A stretch of DNA of 6,491 nucleotides from an uncultured Solirubrobacter sp. (lineage in GTDB: Bacteria > Actinomycetota > Thermoleophilia > Solirubrobacterales > Solirubrobacteraceae): the NCBI GenBank assembly GCA_937871635.1, contig CALMNS010000784.1, forward strand, positions 1 to 6,491. Direction: 5' to 3'. The notes below the pieces were generated by a model. The model saw only the letters and a list, made by a program, of their open reading frames with translations. It did not search any database and was not told where the DNA came from. Shown here piece after piece: positions 1-6,028 of this stretch. A program made the position numbers and the translations under genes. The first letter of the stretch is position 1, and every line of letters starts with the position of its first letter.

Positions 1-1
1 C

Positions 2-559
2 CCCAAGGGCGCCCGCCGGCGCGCGCCCGCGGTCGCCCGGCGGCTCACCGCCCGCCGCTTCGCCTTCCCGGTGTTCAGCCCGAAGGCCACCATCGGCGGG
101 CCGTTCGGGAGCCCGCGACCCCAGGGCGCCCACCTCGGCAACGACGTCTTCGCCCCCTTCGGCGCGCCGGTGCTCGCCGTGACGGACGGCACTCTGTTCA
201 AGGTGGGGACGCTCCCGGTCTCCGGCAACCGCCTGTGGCTGCGCTCGAAGGCGGGCGACGAGTTCTTCTACGCGCACCTCTCGGCCTTCTCCCCCGCCGC
301 GGTCAACGGGCGGCGCGTGAAGGCCGGCGAGGTGCTCGGCTTCACGGGCAACACCGGCGACGCCGAGCCCACGCCGCCCCACGTCCACTTCGAGATCCAC
401 CCCGGCGGCGGCGACGCCATCGACCCCGAGCCGATCCTCGCCGCCTGGCGCGACCGGCGCGACGTGCCGACCGGCGCGTGGCTCGCGCGCTACGGGCAGG
501 ACACGACGGAGCGGCCGGGCGCGCTCGTCGAGGTCCGCGACTTCATCGCCGCGGAGTAG
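2..559 (+). CDS. M23 family metallopeptidase (LytM-like), 5' partial
   Basis: This is the C-terminal part of a zinc endopeptidase of the M23 (LytM/lysostaphin-type) family, which cleaves peptide cross-links in peptidoglycan outside the cytoplasm. The frame is open to the left edge, so the true start, any signal peptide and upstream domains are missing; a GTG at 71 is internal, not a likely start. The metal site looks complete: HLGND (His codon 131-133, Asp codon 143-145), YAHLS (His at 275-277) and HVHFEIHP (His at 380-382 and 386-388), with the usual GEVLGFTGNTG turn before the last motif. All expected metal and catalytic positions are present, so an active enzyme is likely, unlike the degenerate EnvC/NlpD-type members. 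A short tail of about 40 residues follows the domain. It converges on the next gene across a hairpin. The family call is firm; the substrate bond is unknown. Confidence 0.9.
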   Translation, partial: PKGARRRAPAVARRLTARRFAFPVFSPKATIGGPFGSPRPQGAHLGNDVFAPFGAPVLAVTDGTLFKVGTLPVSGNRLWLRSKAGDEFFYAHLSAFSPAAVNGRRVKAGEVLGFTGNTGDAEPTPPHVHFEIHPGGGDAIDPEPILAAWRDRRDVPTGAWLARYGQDTTERPGALVEVRDFIAAE

Positions 560-570
560 GCCTTCAACGA

Positions 571-596
571 CGAAGGGCGCCCGCAGGCGCCCTTCG
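571..596. terminator. Hairpin between convergent genes, probable bidirectional terminator
   Basis: There is a perfect 11-bp inverted repeat: CGAAGGGCGCC at 571-581 and its complement at 586-596, with a 4-nt CGCA loop. It begins 11 bases after the stop of the M23 gene and lies 52 bases beyond the stop of the convergent gene at 649, so it can serve both strands. No T-run follows on either strand, as is common in GC-rich actinobacteria, so intrinsic termination is inferred from the stem and the position rather than from a canonical U-tract. Confidence 0.65.
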
Positions 597-648
597 TGGG
601 TCGTTCGTGCGCGCGGTCGCAGCCAAGGCGGCGACCGATCGCGGCGGG

Positions 649-1224
649 CTAGCCGGAGGACCCGAGCGAGCCGGTGGAGCCCGTGCCCGGGCTCGGGGTG
701 ACCGACGGCGAGGCCGCGGCCGGGGTCGTCGGAGTCGTCGGGGTCGCGGCCGGAGCCGGAGTGGCCGGCACCGGGGTCGCCGGCGGCGTGGTGGCGGAGG
801 TGTACTCGAACTCCTCCTCCGCGCCGAACAGCGCGTCGAGCACCTTCTTGCGCAGGCCCTCGGAGGCGGCAACCGCTCCGCCGGCCACCACCACGAGCAG
901 CAGCAGCTTGCGCAGGAGCCCGCCGCCACCGCTCTTCTGCTTCTTCGGGGCCTCGCGGAGGGCGACGCTCGCGTCCCGGAACGAGCTGGCCGCCGCGGAG
1001 AGGTCCTTCTGAAGCCGCTTGTCGTCGAAGATCTGCTTCGTGGCCGGCGCCTTCGCGCTGGAGAGCCGGGCGTACGCGCGGCGGGCGGACTCGAAGGCGT
1101 CGACCACGTTCTGGCGCAGGTCCTCGTCCTCGATCACGCGCTGCACGTACGGGGAGTTCTTCGCCGCCATGGCCGCGCCGCCGGCCCTGGCAGCTCCCTT
1201 GGCCGCCTTCTTCTTCGCTGCCAT
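649..1224 (-). CDS. Hypothetical single-pass membrane protein, Lys/Ala-rich N-terminus and Pro/Thr-rich tail
   Basis: I do not recognise a named family. The 191-residue product has four visible parts: a Lys/Ala/Gly-rich head (residues 1-22, starting MAAKKKAAKG) like basic histone-H1-type tails; a charged, probably helical region (about 25-92, with VIEDEDLRQNVVDAFESARR); one hydrophobic segment (about 103-121, LLRKLLLLVVVAGGAVAA) flanked by basic residues; and a low-complexity Pro/Thr/Ala/Ser tail (about 143-191). I chose ATG 1222-1224 because GAGAGGG lies 4 bases upstream at 1229-1235. The frame extends back to 1320, but that extra sequence is intergenic in character. ATG 1168-1170 is a less likely alternative. 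The basic head suggests a cytoplasmic N-terminus with the tail outside, possibly O-glycosylated, but the segment is short and RKK also follows it, so topology is uncertain. It is transcribed divergently from the transporter operon. No function is proposed. Confidence 0.8.
   Translation of the reverse strand: MAAKKKAAKGAARAGGAAMAAKNSPYVQRVIEDEDLRQNVVDAFESARRAYARLSSAKAPATKQIFDDKRLQKDLSAAASSFRDASVALREAPKKQKSGGGGLLRKLLLLVVVAGGAVAASEGLRKKVLDALFGAEEEFEYTSATTPPATPVPATPAPAATPTTPTTPAAASPSVTPSPGTGSTGSLGSSG
685..798 (-). repeat. Low-complexity Pro/Thr/Ala-coding tract
   Basis: This stretch encodes residues about 143-180 of the hypothetical membrane protein, where TP, TTP and PAP units recur (for example PATPVPATPAPAATPTTPTT). 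At the DNA level it shows imperfect GTCG/GCCGG-type reiterations. It is degenerate, not a clean tandem array, and is best read as a disordered protein tail that may vary in length between strains. Confidence 0.5.
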
Positions 1225-1332
1225 CACACCCTCTCGTTTGCCTTGCCTGAGTCCAACTGCGGAGCATAACCGTGCTACCCCATCGCGCGCCGTCTCACTA
1301 GTCCCGGCGTCCAGCGGCATACTCGGCCCGAG
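1225..1332. promoter_or_regulatory. Divergent intergenic region with candidate promoters
   Basis: The 108 bases separate divergent starts at 1224 (-) and 1333 (+), so both promoters should be here. On the - strand, TATGCT (complement of 1263-1268) matches 4 of 6 bases of a sigma70-type -10 and would give a leader of about 30 nt carrying the GAGAGGG ribosome site at 1229-1235. On the + strand, CATACT (1318-1323) also matches 4 of 6 and would start transcription only a few bases before the ATG at 1333, so the transporter message may be nearly leaderless; no Shine-Dalgarno sequence is visible before that ATG. No good -35 box is seen for either. The region is the local AT maximum. I see no riboswitch-like fold. 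Confidence 0.3.
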
Positions 1333-2589
1333 ATGCTCCTGCCCGTCGCGGTCTTCGTGATCGCCCTTGCCGTCATCGCCTCGGAGAGGGTCGACCGCAC
1401 GAAGGTCGCGCTGCTCGGCGCGATCGCCGTCCTGATCACGCAGACGATCGACCAGGAGCGGGCGATCGAGGCGATCGACTTCAACACGATCGGCCTGCTG
1501 GCCGGGATGATGCTCATGGTCCGCATCACGCAGACCACCGGCGTCTACACCTACCTGGCCATCCGCGCCGGTCAGCTCTCGCGGGGCCGGCCGCTCGCCG
1601 TCGTCGCCTGCCTGGCCGGGACCACCGCGCTGCTCTCGGCGTTCCTCGACAACCTGACCACGGTCCTGCTCGTGGTGCCGATCACCTTCCTGCTGGCCGA
1701 CGCCCTGGACATCGACGCGCTCCCGCTGGTGATCATCGAGGTGATCGCCTCGAACATCGGCGGCACCGCGACGCTGATCGGCGACCCGCCGAACATCCTC
1801 ATCGCCGGCGCCACCGGCCTGTCCTTCGCCGAGTTCGCCCTCAACCTCGCTCCGGTGGCGCTCGTCGCCTTCGTCGCGGTCACCGGGGTCCTGTACCTCT
1901 TCTTCCGGTCACGATTGCAGGTCGCGCCGGAGGCCCGCGACCGGGTCATGGAGCTCGACGCCGACCGCTCGATCGAGGACCGCGAAGAGCTCAAGCGGAC
2001 CGTCCCGATCCTGGCGGGGACCATCGTCGCGTTCTTCGTCCATAAGGCGCTGCACCTCGAGCCCGCCACGGTCGCCCTCGCCGGGGCAACGCTCATGCTC
2101 CTGTTCACCCGGCAGTCGGTCGAGCAGGCGCTGGCCGGGATCGAGTGGCCGACGCTCTTCTTCTTCATCGGCCTGTTCGTGATGGTCGGCGCGCTCGAGG
2201 AGAACGGGGCGATCGCCGAGGTGGCCGACGCGGTCGCCTCCGCCACGGGCGGCGACCGCACCGCCGAGCTCCTCGGGATCGCCTGGGTGAGCGCGCTCGG
2301 GTCGGCGGTGGTGGACAACATCCCGTTCACCGCGACCATGATCCCCGTGGTCGAGGACCTCCAGGGCGGCGACGGCACGGACGACGCCTACTGGTGGGCG
2401 CTCGCGATCGGCGCCTGCTTCGGCGGCAACGCGACGCTCATCGCCGCCGCCGCGAACGTGGCCGCCGCCGGCATGGCGGCGCGCGCGGGCCAGCCGATCG
2501 GCTTCGTCGCCTTCCTCAAGGTGGGCGTCCCTGCCACCCTGCTGTCCATGCTGATCGGGACGGCGTACATCGCGCTGCGGTACCTGTGA
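1333..2589 (+). CDS. ArsB/NhaD/SLC13-type (ion transporter superfamily) membrane transporter
   Basis: This 418-residue integral membrane protein belongs to the ion transporter superfamily that includes ArsB, NhaD, the P protein and SLC13 carriers. It has many hydrophobic segments in two related halves. The first half holds SAFLDNLTTVLLVVPIT (about 102-118) followed by NIGGTATLIGDPPNI (about 141-155); the second holds SAVVDNIPFTATMIPVV (about 324-340) followed by GACFGGNATLIAAAANV (about 360-376). The paired DN motifs and GG-ATLI motifs are the family's substrate-site hairpins. A hydrophilic loop (about 193-222) divides the halves. Length is typical. The ATG at 1333 sits right before the first hydrophobic stretch; it lacks a clear ribosome site. 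It is the first gene of a three-gene operon, and its TGA stop overlaps the next start. Substrate is not readable: Na+/H+ exchange is suggested only by the downstream NhaA. Arsenite is less likely because no arsR, arsC or arsA is nearby. Confidence 0.88.
   Translation: MLLPVAVFVIALAVIASERVDRTKVALLGAIAVLITQTIDQERAIEAIDFNTIGLLAGMMLMVRITQTTGVYTYLAIRAGQLSRGRPLAVVACLAGTTALLSAFLDNLTTVLLVVPITFLLADALDIDALPLVIIEVIASNIGGTATLIGDPPNILIAGATGLSFAEFALNLAPVALVAFVAVTGVLYLFFRSRLQVAPEARDRVMELDADRSIEDREELKRTVPILAGTIVAFFVHKALHLEPATVALAGATLMLLFTRQSVEQALAGIEWPTLFFFIGLFVMVGALEENGAIAEVADAVASATGGDRTAELLGIAWVSALGSAVVDNIPFTATMIPVVEDLQGGDGTDDAYWWALAIGACFGGNATLIAAAANVAAAGMAARAGQPIGFVAFLKVGVPATLLSMLIGTAYIALRYL
2586..2589 (+). 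promoter_or_regulatory. GTGA stop/start overlap, translational coupling
   Basis: GTGA combines the TGA stop of the transporter (2587-2589) with the GTG start of the CBS protein (2586-2588). No strong Shine-Dalgarno sequence precedes the GTG, so reinitiation by ribosomes finishing the transporter is the likely mode. This would tie the amounts of the two proteins together. Confidence 0.75.
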
Positions 2590-3056
2590 GCCCGCAGGCC
2601 GTCTCGGCGCTCGTCCGCGAGGAGGTCCCACTGCTGCGCGCCGACGAGCAGGTCGGCGACGCCGTGCAGCGGGTGCTCGAGTCGGGCCTCGCCGCCCTGC
2701 CGGTGGTCGACGCCGCCGAGCGCCTGGTCGGGATCTTCGGGGAGCGGGAGTTCATCGGCGCCCTGTTCCCGGGCTACCTCTCCGAGCTCTCCTACGCCGC
2801 CTTCGTGCCCAAGACGCTCGACGTCGTGCTCGAGAAGCGCGCCGGTTGCCGCCTCGAGGCGGTCTCGAAGTGGATGAACGCCGAGCACGTCGACGTCGGC
2901 CAGGACTTCTCCGACGCCCAGGTGGCCGAGACCTTCCTGCACCACCGGGTGCTGCTGCTCCCCGTGGTCGACGACGACCGGCGGGTGATCGGGGTGATCA
3001 CCCGCGGCGCGTTCTTCCGCGCGCTGGTCGAGCGCTTCCTGGCCACCGGGTCCTGA
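2586..3056 (+). CDS. Stand-alone CBS-pair (Bateman) domain protein
   Basis: The 156-residue soluble protein consists of two CBS motifs and little else. CBS1 covers about residues 5-58 (VPLLRADEQVGDAVQ, ALPVVDAAERLVGIFGEREF) and CBS2 about 95-148 (VDVGQDFSDAQVAETFL, LLLPVVDDDRRVIGVITRGAFF). Such pairs usually bind adenine nucleotides (AMP, ADP, ATP or SAM) or sometimes c-di-AMP, and control a partner protein. A linker of about 36 residues (61-96, including FPGYLSELSYAAFVPKTLD) joins the two; it is hydrophobic enough to be a docking surface but is not a membrane span. The start is the GTG at 2586, which forms a GTGA overlap with the transporter stop; the frame is open further upstream, but that part is inside the transporter gene and gives Arg-rich nonsense. 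With no good ribosome site, translation is probably coupled. The context implies a cytoplasmic regulatory partner for one or both flanking transporters; the ligand is unknown. Confidence 0.87.
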   Translation: MSPQAVSALVREEVPLLRADEQVGDAVQRVLESGLAALPVVDAAERLVGIFGEREFIGALFPGYLSELSYAAFVPKTLDVVLEKRAGCRLEAVSKWMNAEHVDVGQDFSDAQVAETFLHHRVLLLPVVDDDRRVIGVITRGAFFRALVERFLATGS

Positions 3057-3063
3057 CCAGAGG

Positions 3064-4935
3064 ATGCCGCGCCAGGGCCGCATGACCGAGCTCAACCGGA
3101 CGTCTCGCCCGGTGCAGGAGTTCCTGCGCACGGAGGCGGGCAGCGCGTCCGTCCTGCTGGCCGCGACCATCGTCGCGCTCGTCTGGGCGAACTCGCCCCT
3201 GGGCGACGCCTACGAGGATCTCTGGGCCACCGAGCTCGCGATCACCGTCGGCGGCGCGGAGCTGCGCGAGGACCTGCGTCACTGGGTCAACGACGGCCTG
3301 ATGGTCTTCTTCTTCTTCGTCGTCGGCCTGGAGATCCGCCGGGAGCTCGCCATGGGCGAGCTGACCGACCGCCGGCGCGCCGCCGTGCCGGCGCTTGCGG
3401 CCCTGGGCGGGATGATCGTCCCCGTCGTCCTGTACCTGGTGATCACCGCCGGCGGCGACGGGGCGCGCGGCTGGGGGATCGTCATGGCCACGGACATCGC
3501 CTTCGTGCTCGGGCTGCTGGCGCTGCTGGGCCCGTCGTTCCCCGGGGCGCTGAGGGTCTTCCTGCTGACCCTGGCGATCATCGACGACATCGGCGCGATC
3601 CTCGTCATCGCGCTGTTCTACAGCGGCGACGTGAACCTCCTGGCCCTGGTGATCGCCGTGGTGCTGATCCCGGTCGTCCTGCTGGTCAACCGCGTGCGCA
3701 TCTGGCGAGGGCCGGCCTACCTCGTCGCCGGCCTCGCGCTCTGGGTGGCCACCTTCGAGTCCGGCGTGCACCCGACCATCGCGGGTGTCGTGCTCGGCGT
3801 GCTGGTCGCCGTCTTCCCACCGGGCCGCGGTGACGTGGAGCGCGCCGCCCGCCTGAGCCGGTCCTTCAGCCAGGCGCCGACGCCGGAGCTCGCCCGCGCG
3901 GCGAGCCTCGGCGTCGCCGACGCGGTGTCCCCGAACGAGCGGTTGCAGACGCTCATGCATCCGTGGACGAGCTACGTCGTGGTCCCGATCTTCGCCCTGG
4001 CCAACGCAGGGGTCGTCATCACGGCGGACTCGCTGAGCGCGGCGGCCGGATCGGCGGTCACCCTCGGCGTCGTCGTCGGGCTCGTCGTCGGAAAGCTCGC
4101 CGGGATCACGGCGTTCAGCGCCCTGGCTATGCGCAGCGGCGTCGGCCGGCTCCCCGACGGGCTCGGCCCGACCCAGCTCACCGGGGGCGCCGCCCTGGCC
4201 GGCATCGGCTTCACGGTGTCGCTATTCGTCACGGACCTCGCGTTCGAGGATCCGGCGCTGCAGGCCCAGGCCAAGGTGGGCGTCCTCGCCGCGTCGGTCA
4301 TCGCCGCCCTGCTGGCCACCGCCCTGTTCCGCCTCGCGGCGCGGCGGGGCGACGGGGACCGGCCCGAGCGGCCCCCGACGCTCGACCGCCCGGTCGACCC
4401 GGCGGTCGACCACGTGCGCGGCGAGCGCTCCGCCCCGCTGACCCTCGTCGAGTACGGGGACTACGAGTGCCCGTTCTGCGGCCGAGCGACCGGGGTGGTC
4501 GAGGAGCTGCTCGAGCGGTTCGGCGAGGACCTGCGCTACGTCTTCCGCCACGTGCCGAACGCCGAGCGCCACGAGCACGCCCAGCTCGCGGCCGAGGCGG
4601 CCGAGGCGGCCGGCGCGCAGGGCCGCTTCTGGGAGATGCACGAGGCCCTCTTCGCCCAGCCGGGGGAGCTCGACGCCGACCGGCTGATCGACCTGGCCCA
4701 GTCCCTGGAGCTCGACCTCGACCACTTCGTCGACGACCTGCAGGAGCACGTCCACGCCGAGCACGTCCGCCTCGACGCGGCCAGCGCGGAGGCGAGCGGC
4801 GTGCGCGGGACCCCGACCTTCTTCGTCGGCGACGAGCGCCACGACGGACCGTGGGACGCCGAGACGCTCGGCGCGCGGCTCGCCGCCGGCGCGGACCCGG
4901 AGGCAGCGCTCAGACGAGCTGGGCGCGGGGCCTGA
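3064..4935 (+). CDS. nhaA: NhaA Na+/H+ antiporter fused to a C-terminal DsbA/thioredoxin-like domain
   Basis: The 623-residue fusion begins with a complete NhaA antiporter (about 15-428), which exchanges cytoplasmic Na+ (or Li+) for external H+. NhaA signatures are clear: ATDIAFVLGLLALLG with Asp144, LAIIDDIGAI with Asp174 and Asp175 (equivalent to the E. coli D163/D164 pair), HPWTSYVVVPIFALANAG (299-316), GKLAGI with Lys344 (probable match to the TM10 lysine), and IGFTVSLFVTDLAF. A short Arg/Pro-rich linker (about 427-445) leads to a DsbA-family thioredoxin fold (about 450-615) with redox motif CPFC (Cys469, Cys472) and cis-proline in RGTPTFFV (Pro584). E. coli NhaA has 12 spans and a cytoplasmic C-terminus, so the domain is predicted to be cytoplasmic. 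Start: ATG 3064 has AGAGG directly adjacent, which is too close; ATG 3082 (617 residues) has AGGG 4 bases upstream and is at least as likely. Last gene of the operon, 7 bases after the CBS gene. Confidence 0.95.
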   Translation: MPRQGRMTELNRTSRPVQEFLRTEAGSASVLLAATIVALVWANSPLGDAYEDLWATELAITVGGAELREDLRHWVNDGLMVFFFFVVGLEIRRELAMGELTDRRRAAVPALAALGGMIVPVVLYLVITAGGDGARGWGIVMATDIAFVLGLLALLGPSFPGALRVFLLTLAIIDDIGAILVIALFYSGDVNLLALVIAVVLIPVVLLVNRVRIWRGPAYLVAGLALWVATFESGVHPTIAGVVLGVLVAVFPPGRGDVERAARLSRSFSQAPTPELARAASLGVADAVSPNERLQTLMHPWTSYVVVPIFALANAGVVITADSLSAAAGSAVTLGVVVGLVVGKLAGITAFSALAMRSGVGRLPDGLGPTQLTGGAALAGIGFTVSLFVTDLAFEDPALQAQAKVGVLAASVIAALLATALFRLAARRGDGDRPERPPTLDRPVDPAVDHVRGERSAPLTLVEYGDYECPFCGRATGVVEELLERFGEDLRYVFRHVPNAERHEHAQLAAEAAEAAGAQGRFWEMHEALFAQPGELDADRLIDLAQSLELDLDHFVDDLQEHVHAEHVRLDAASAEASGVRGTPTFFVGDERHDGPWDAETLGARLAAGADPEAALRRAGRGA

Positions 4936-5944
4936 AGAGCCGCGGGTCGACCGCCATCGGGCGCTCGGTGGGGTGCCCGAAGTAGTAGCCCTGGCCGAAG
5001 TCGACGCCCAGGTCGCGCATGACCTCGAACTCTGAGACGCTCTCGACGCCCTCGGCGACGACCCGGCAGCCCTGCTCCTGGGCGTACTCGACGAGGGCGG
5101 CGACGAGGCGGCGGCGCGCGAGCGAGTCCTCGATCCCGGCGGTGAGCGCCCGGTCGAGCTTGGCGAAGTCGGGACGGACCGTCTCCAGGCAGCGCAGCGC
5201 GGCGGCGCCCCCCGAGAGGTCGTCGAGGGCGATGAGCGCGCCGTGCTCGCGGTGGACGGCGACAATGCGCTCGAGCAGGACCGGGTCGTGGACGAGCTCG
5301 GGGGAGACGAGCTCGAGGCAGACGCGGCCGGGCGGGGCGCCGGCGCCCTCGACCAGGGGCCAGGTCTGGCGCACCGAGGCCTCGATGTCGGGCACCGCCC
5401 GGGGGTCGAGGTTGACGAAGAGCGTCTCGCCCTCGGGCAGGACGGCGAGGCCGACCTCGAGCGCCGCCGCCCGGGCGCGCATGTCGAAGGAGTAGAGCGC
5501 GTCGTGGGCCTCGGCCGCCTCGACGAGCTCGCCGCCGCGGACCTCGGTGGCGCCCAGCTTGCCGCGCATGAGCGCCTCGCGGCCGATCACCCGGCCGTCG
5601 CTCAGGTCGACGATGGGCTGGAAGTGGGGGACCATGCGACCCTTGGAGAGGAACTCGGGGAACCAGTCCGTGCGCTCGCGGTCGAGGACGACCTGCGCGA
5701 GCAGCGGGAGCGGCTCGTGCTCGGAGAGCCGCAGCGCGAAGAGCCCCTCGCACTCGGCCACCGACAGCGCGTCGAGCACCTCGCGCAGCCGGTCGAGCCA
5801 GGCGGGCCCGGAGAGGACGAGGCCGCCGTCGGCCACGTCGTCGGTCGCCTCGGTCGAGAGGTGCGCGACCTTGTAGAGCACGGAGGGGCGCCGCGACAGC
5901 AGTCGCACGCCATCCGTGATCCGCTGGACGTCCGGGGAGCTCAC
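4910..5944 (-). CDS. EAL-domain protein (c-di-GMP phosphodiesterase type) with an unrecognised N-terminal region
   Basis: The 344-residue protein has an EAL domain (about 94-335), the fold that hydrolyses c-di-GMP to pGpG. Visible signatures are VPHFQPIVDL (105-114), EAL at 123-125 in GREALMRG, Asn178 in VNLDP, Glu211 in CLELVSPE, Asp241-Asp242, Lys262 in AKLDRA, Glu298 in VAEGVES and Gln318 in GQGYYFGHP. All metal-ligand and catalytic positions I can align are present. Loop 6, usually DDFGTGYSS, reads DDLSGGAAA here, which in other EAL proteins weakens or abolishes activity or marks regulated enzymes. Residues 1-93 match no domain I know; they contain no GGDEF, PAS or membrane span and appear cytoplasmic. 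The GTG at 5942-5944 is the first start available and has no clear ribosome site; GTG 5906-5908 is an alternative. The 3' end overlaps the convergent nhaA by 26 bp. It may be co-transcribed with the upstream metallo-hydrolase gene. Confidence 0.9.
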   Translation of the reverse strand: MSSPDVQRITDGVRLLSRRPSVLYKVAHLSTEATDDVADGGLVLSGPAWLDRLREVLDALSVAECEGLFALRLSEHEPLPLLAQVVLDRERTDWFPEFLSKGRMVPHFQPIVDLSDGRVIGREALMRGKLGATEVRGGELVEAAEAHDALYSFDMRARAAALEVGLAVLPEGETLFVNLDPRAVPDIEASVRQTWPLVEGAGAPPGRVCLELVSPELVHDPVLLERIVAVHREHGALIALDDLSGGAAALRCLETVRPDFAKLDRALTAGIEDSLARRRLVAALVEYAQEQGCRVVAEGVESVSEFEVMRDLGVDFGQGYYFGHPTERPMAVDPRLFRPRAQLV

Positions 5945-5977
5945 GCGGGATGCATCGGCCGATCGAGCCCCGGGCCT

Positions 5978-6028
5978 TAGCCCCGCACGCCGCGCTGGAC
6001 CCGGGGGGACGCCGCCCGGTGCGGGCTA
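5978..6028 (-). terminator. Stem-loop at the end of the metallo-hydrolase gene, possible terminator or attenuator
   Basis: TAG-C-CCCGCAC (5978-5988) pairs with GTGCGGG-CTA (6019-6028), giving 10 base pairs with one bulged C at 5981 and a GC-rich 30-nt loop that may fold further. The right arm contains the hydrolase stop codon (6026-6028). No T-run follows on the - strand. It lies in the 81-bp gap before the EAL gene, so it could partly uncouple the two genes. In such GC-rich sequence a chance stem is possible. Confidence 0.35.

Noticed and set aside
235..1269. 344-codon + strand frame over the M23 gene and the hypothetical gene
   Set aside because: It is Arg/Gly-rich, crosses the hairpin at 571-596, and conflicts with the M23 metal motifs and the well-placed ribosome site of the - strand gene.
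2145..2585. Upstream extension of the CBS protein frame
   Set aside because: The extension lies fully inside the transporter gene in another frame and encodes Arg-rich nonsense; the GTG at 2586 gives a normal compact CBS protein.
1333..2589. Arsenic resistance operon around the ArsB-like gene
   Set aside because: No arsR, arsC or arsA gene is adjacent; the partners are a CBS protein and NhaA, so an arsenite role is not supported.
4924..4946. Possible terminator hairpin at the nhaA/EAL junction
   Set aside because: Only short paired blocks with a GG bulge can be formed and there is no T-run, so it is too weak to call.
5954..5963. ATCGGCCGAT palindrome just upstream of the EAL start
   Set aside because: A 10-base palindrome is expected several times by chance in a window this size, and the symmetry does not extend. 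It is not supported as an operator.
5243..5980. 245-codon + strand frame antisense to the EAL gene
   Set aside because: The product is Glu/Leu/Val-rich, typical of the antisense of GC-rich coding sequence, and has no recognisable domain or ribosome site.
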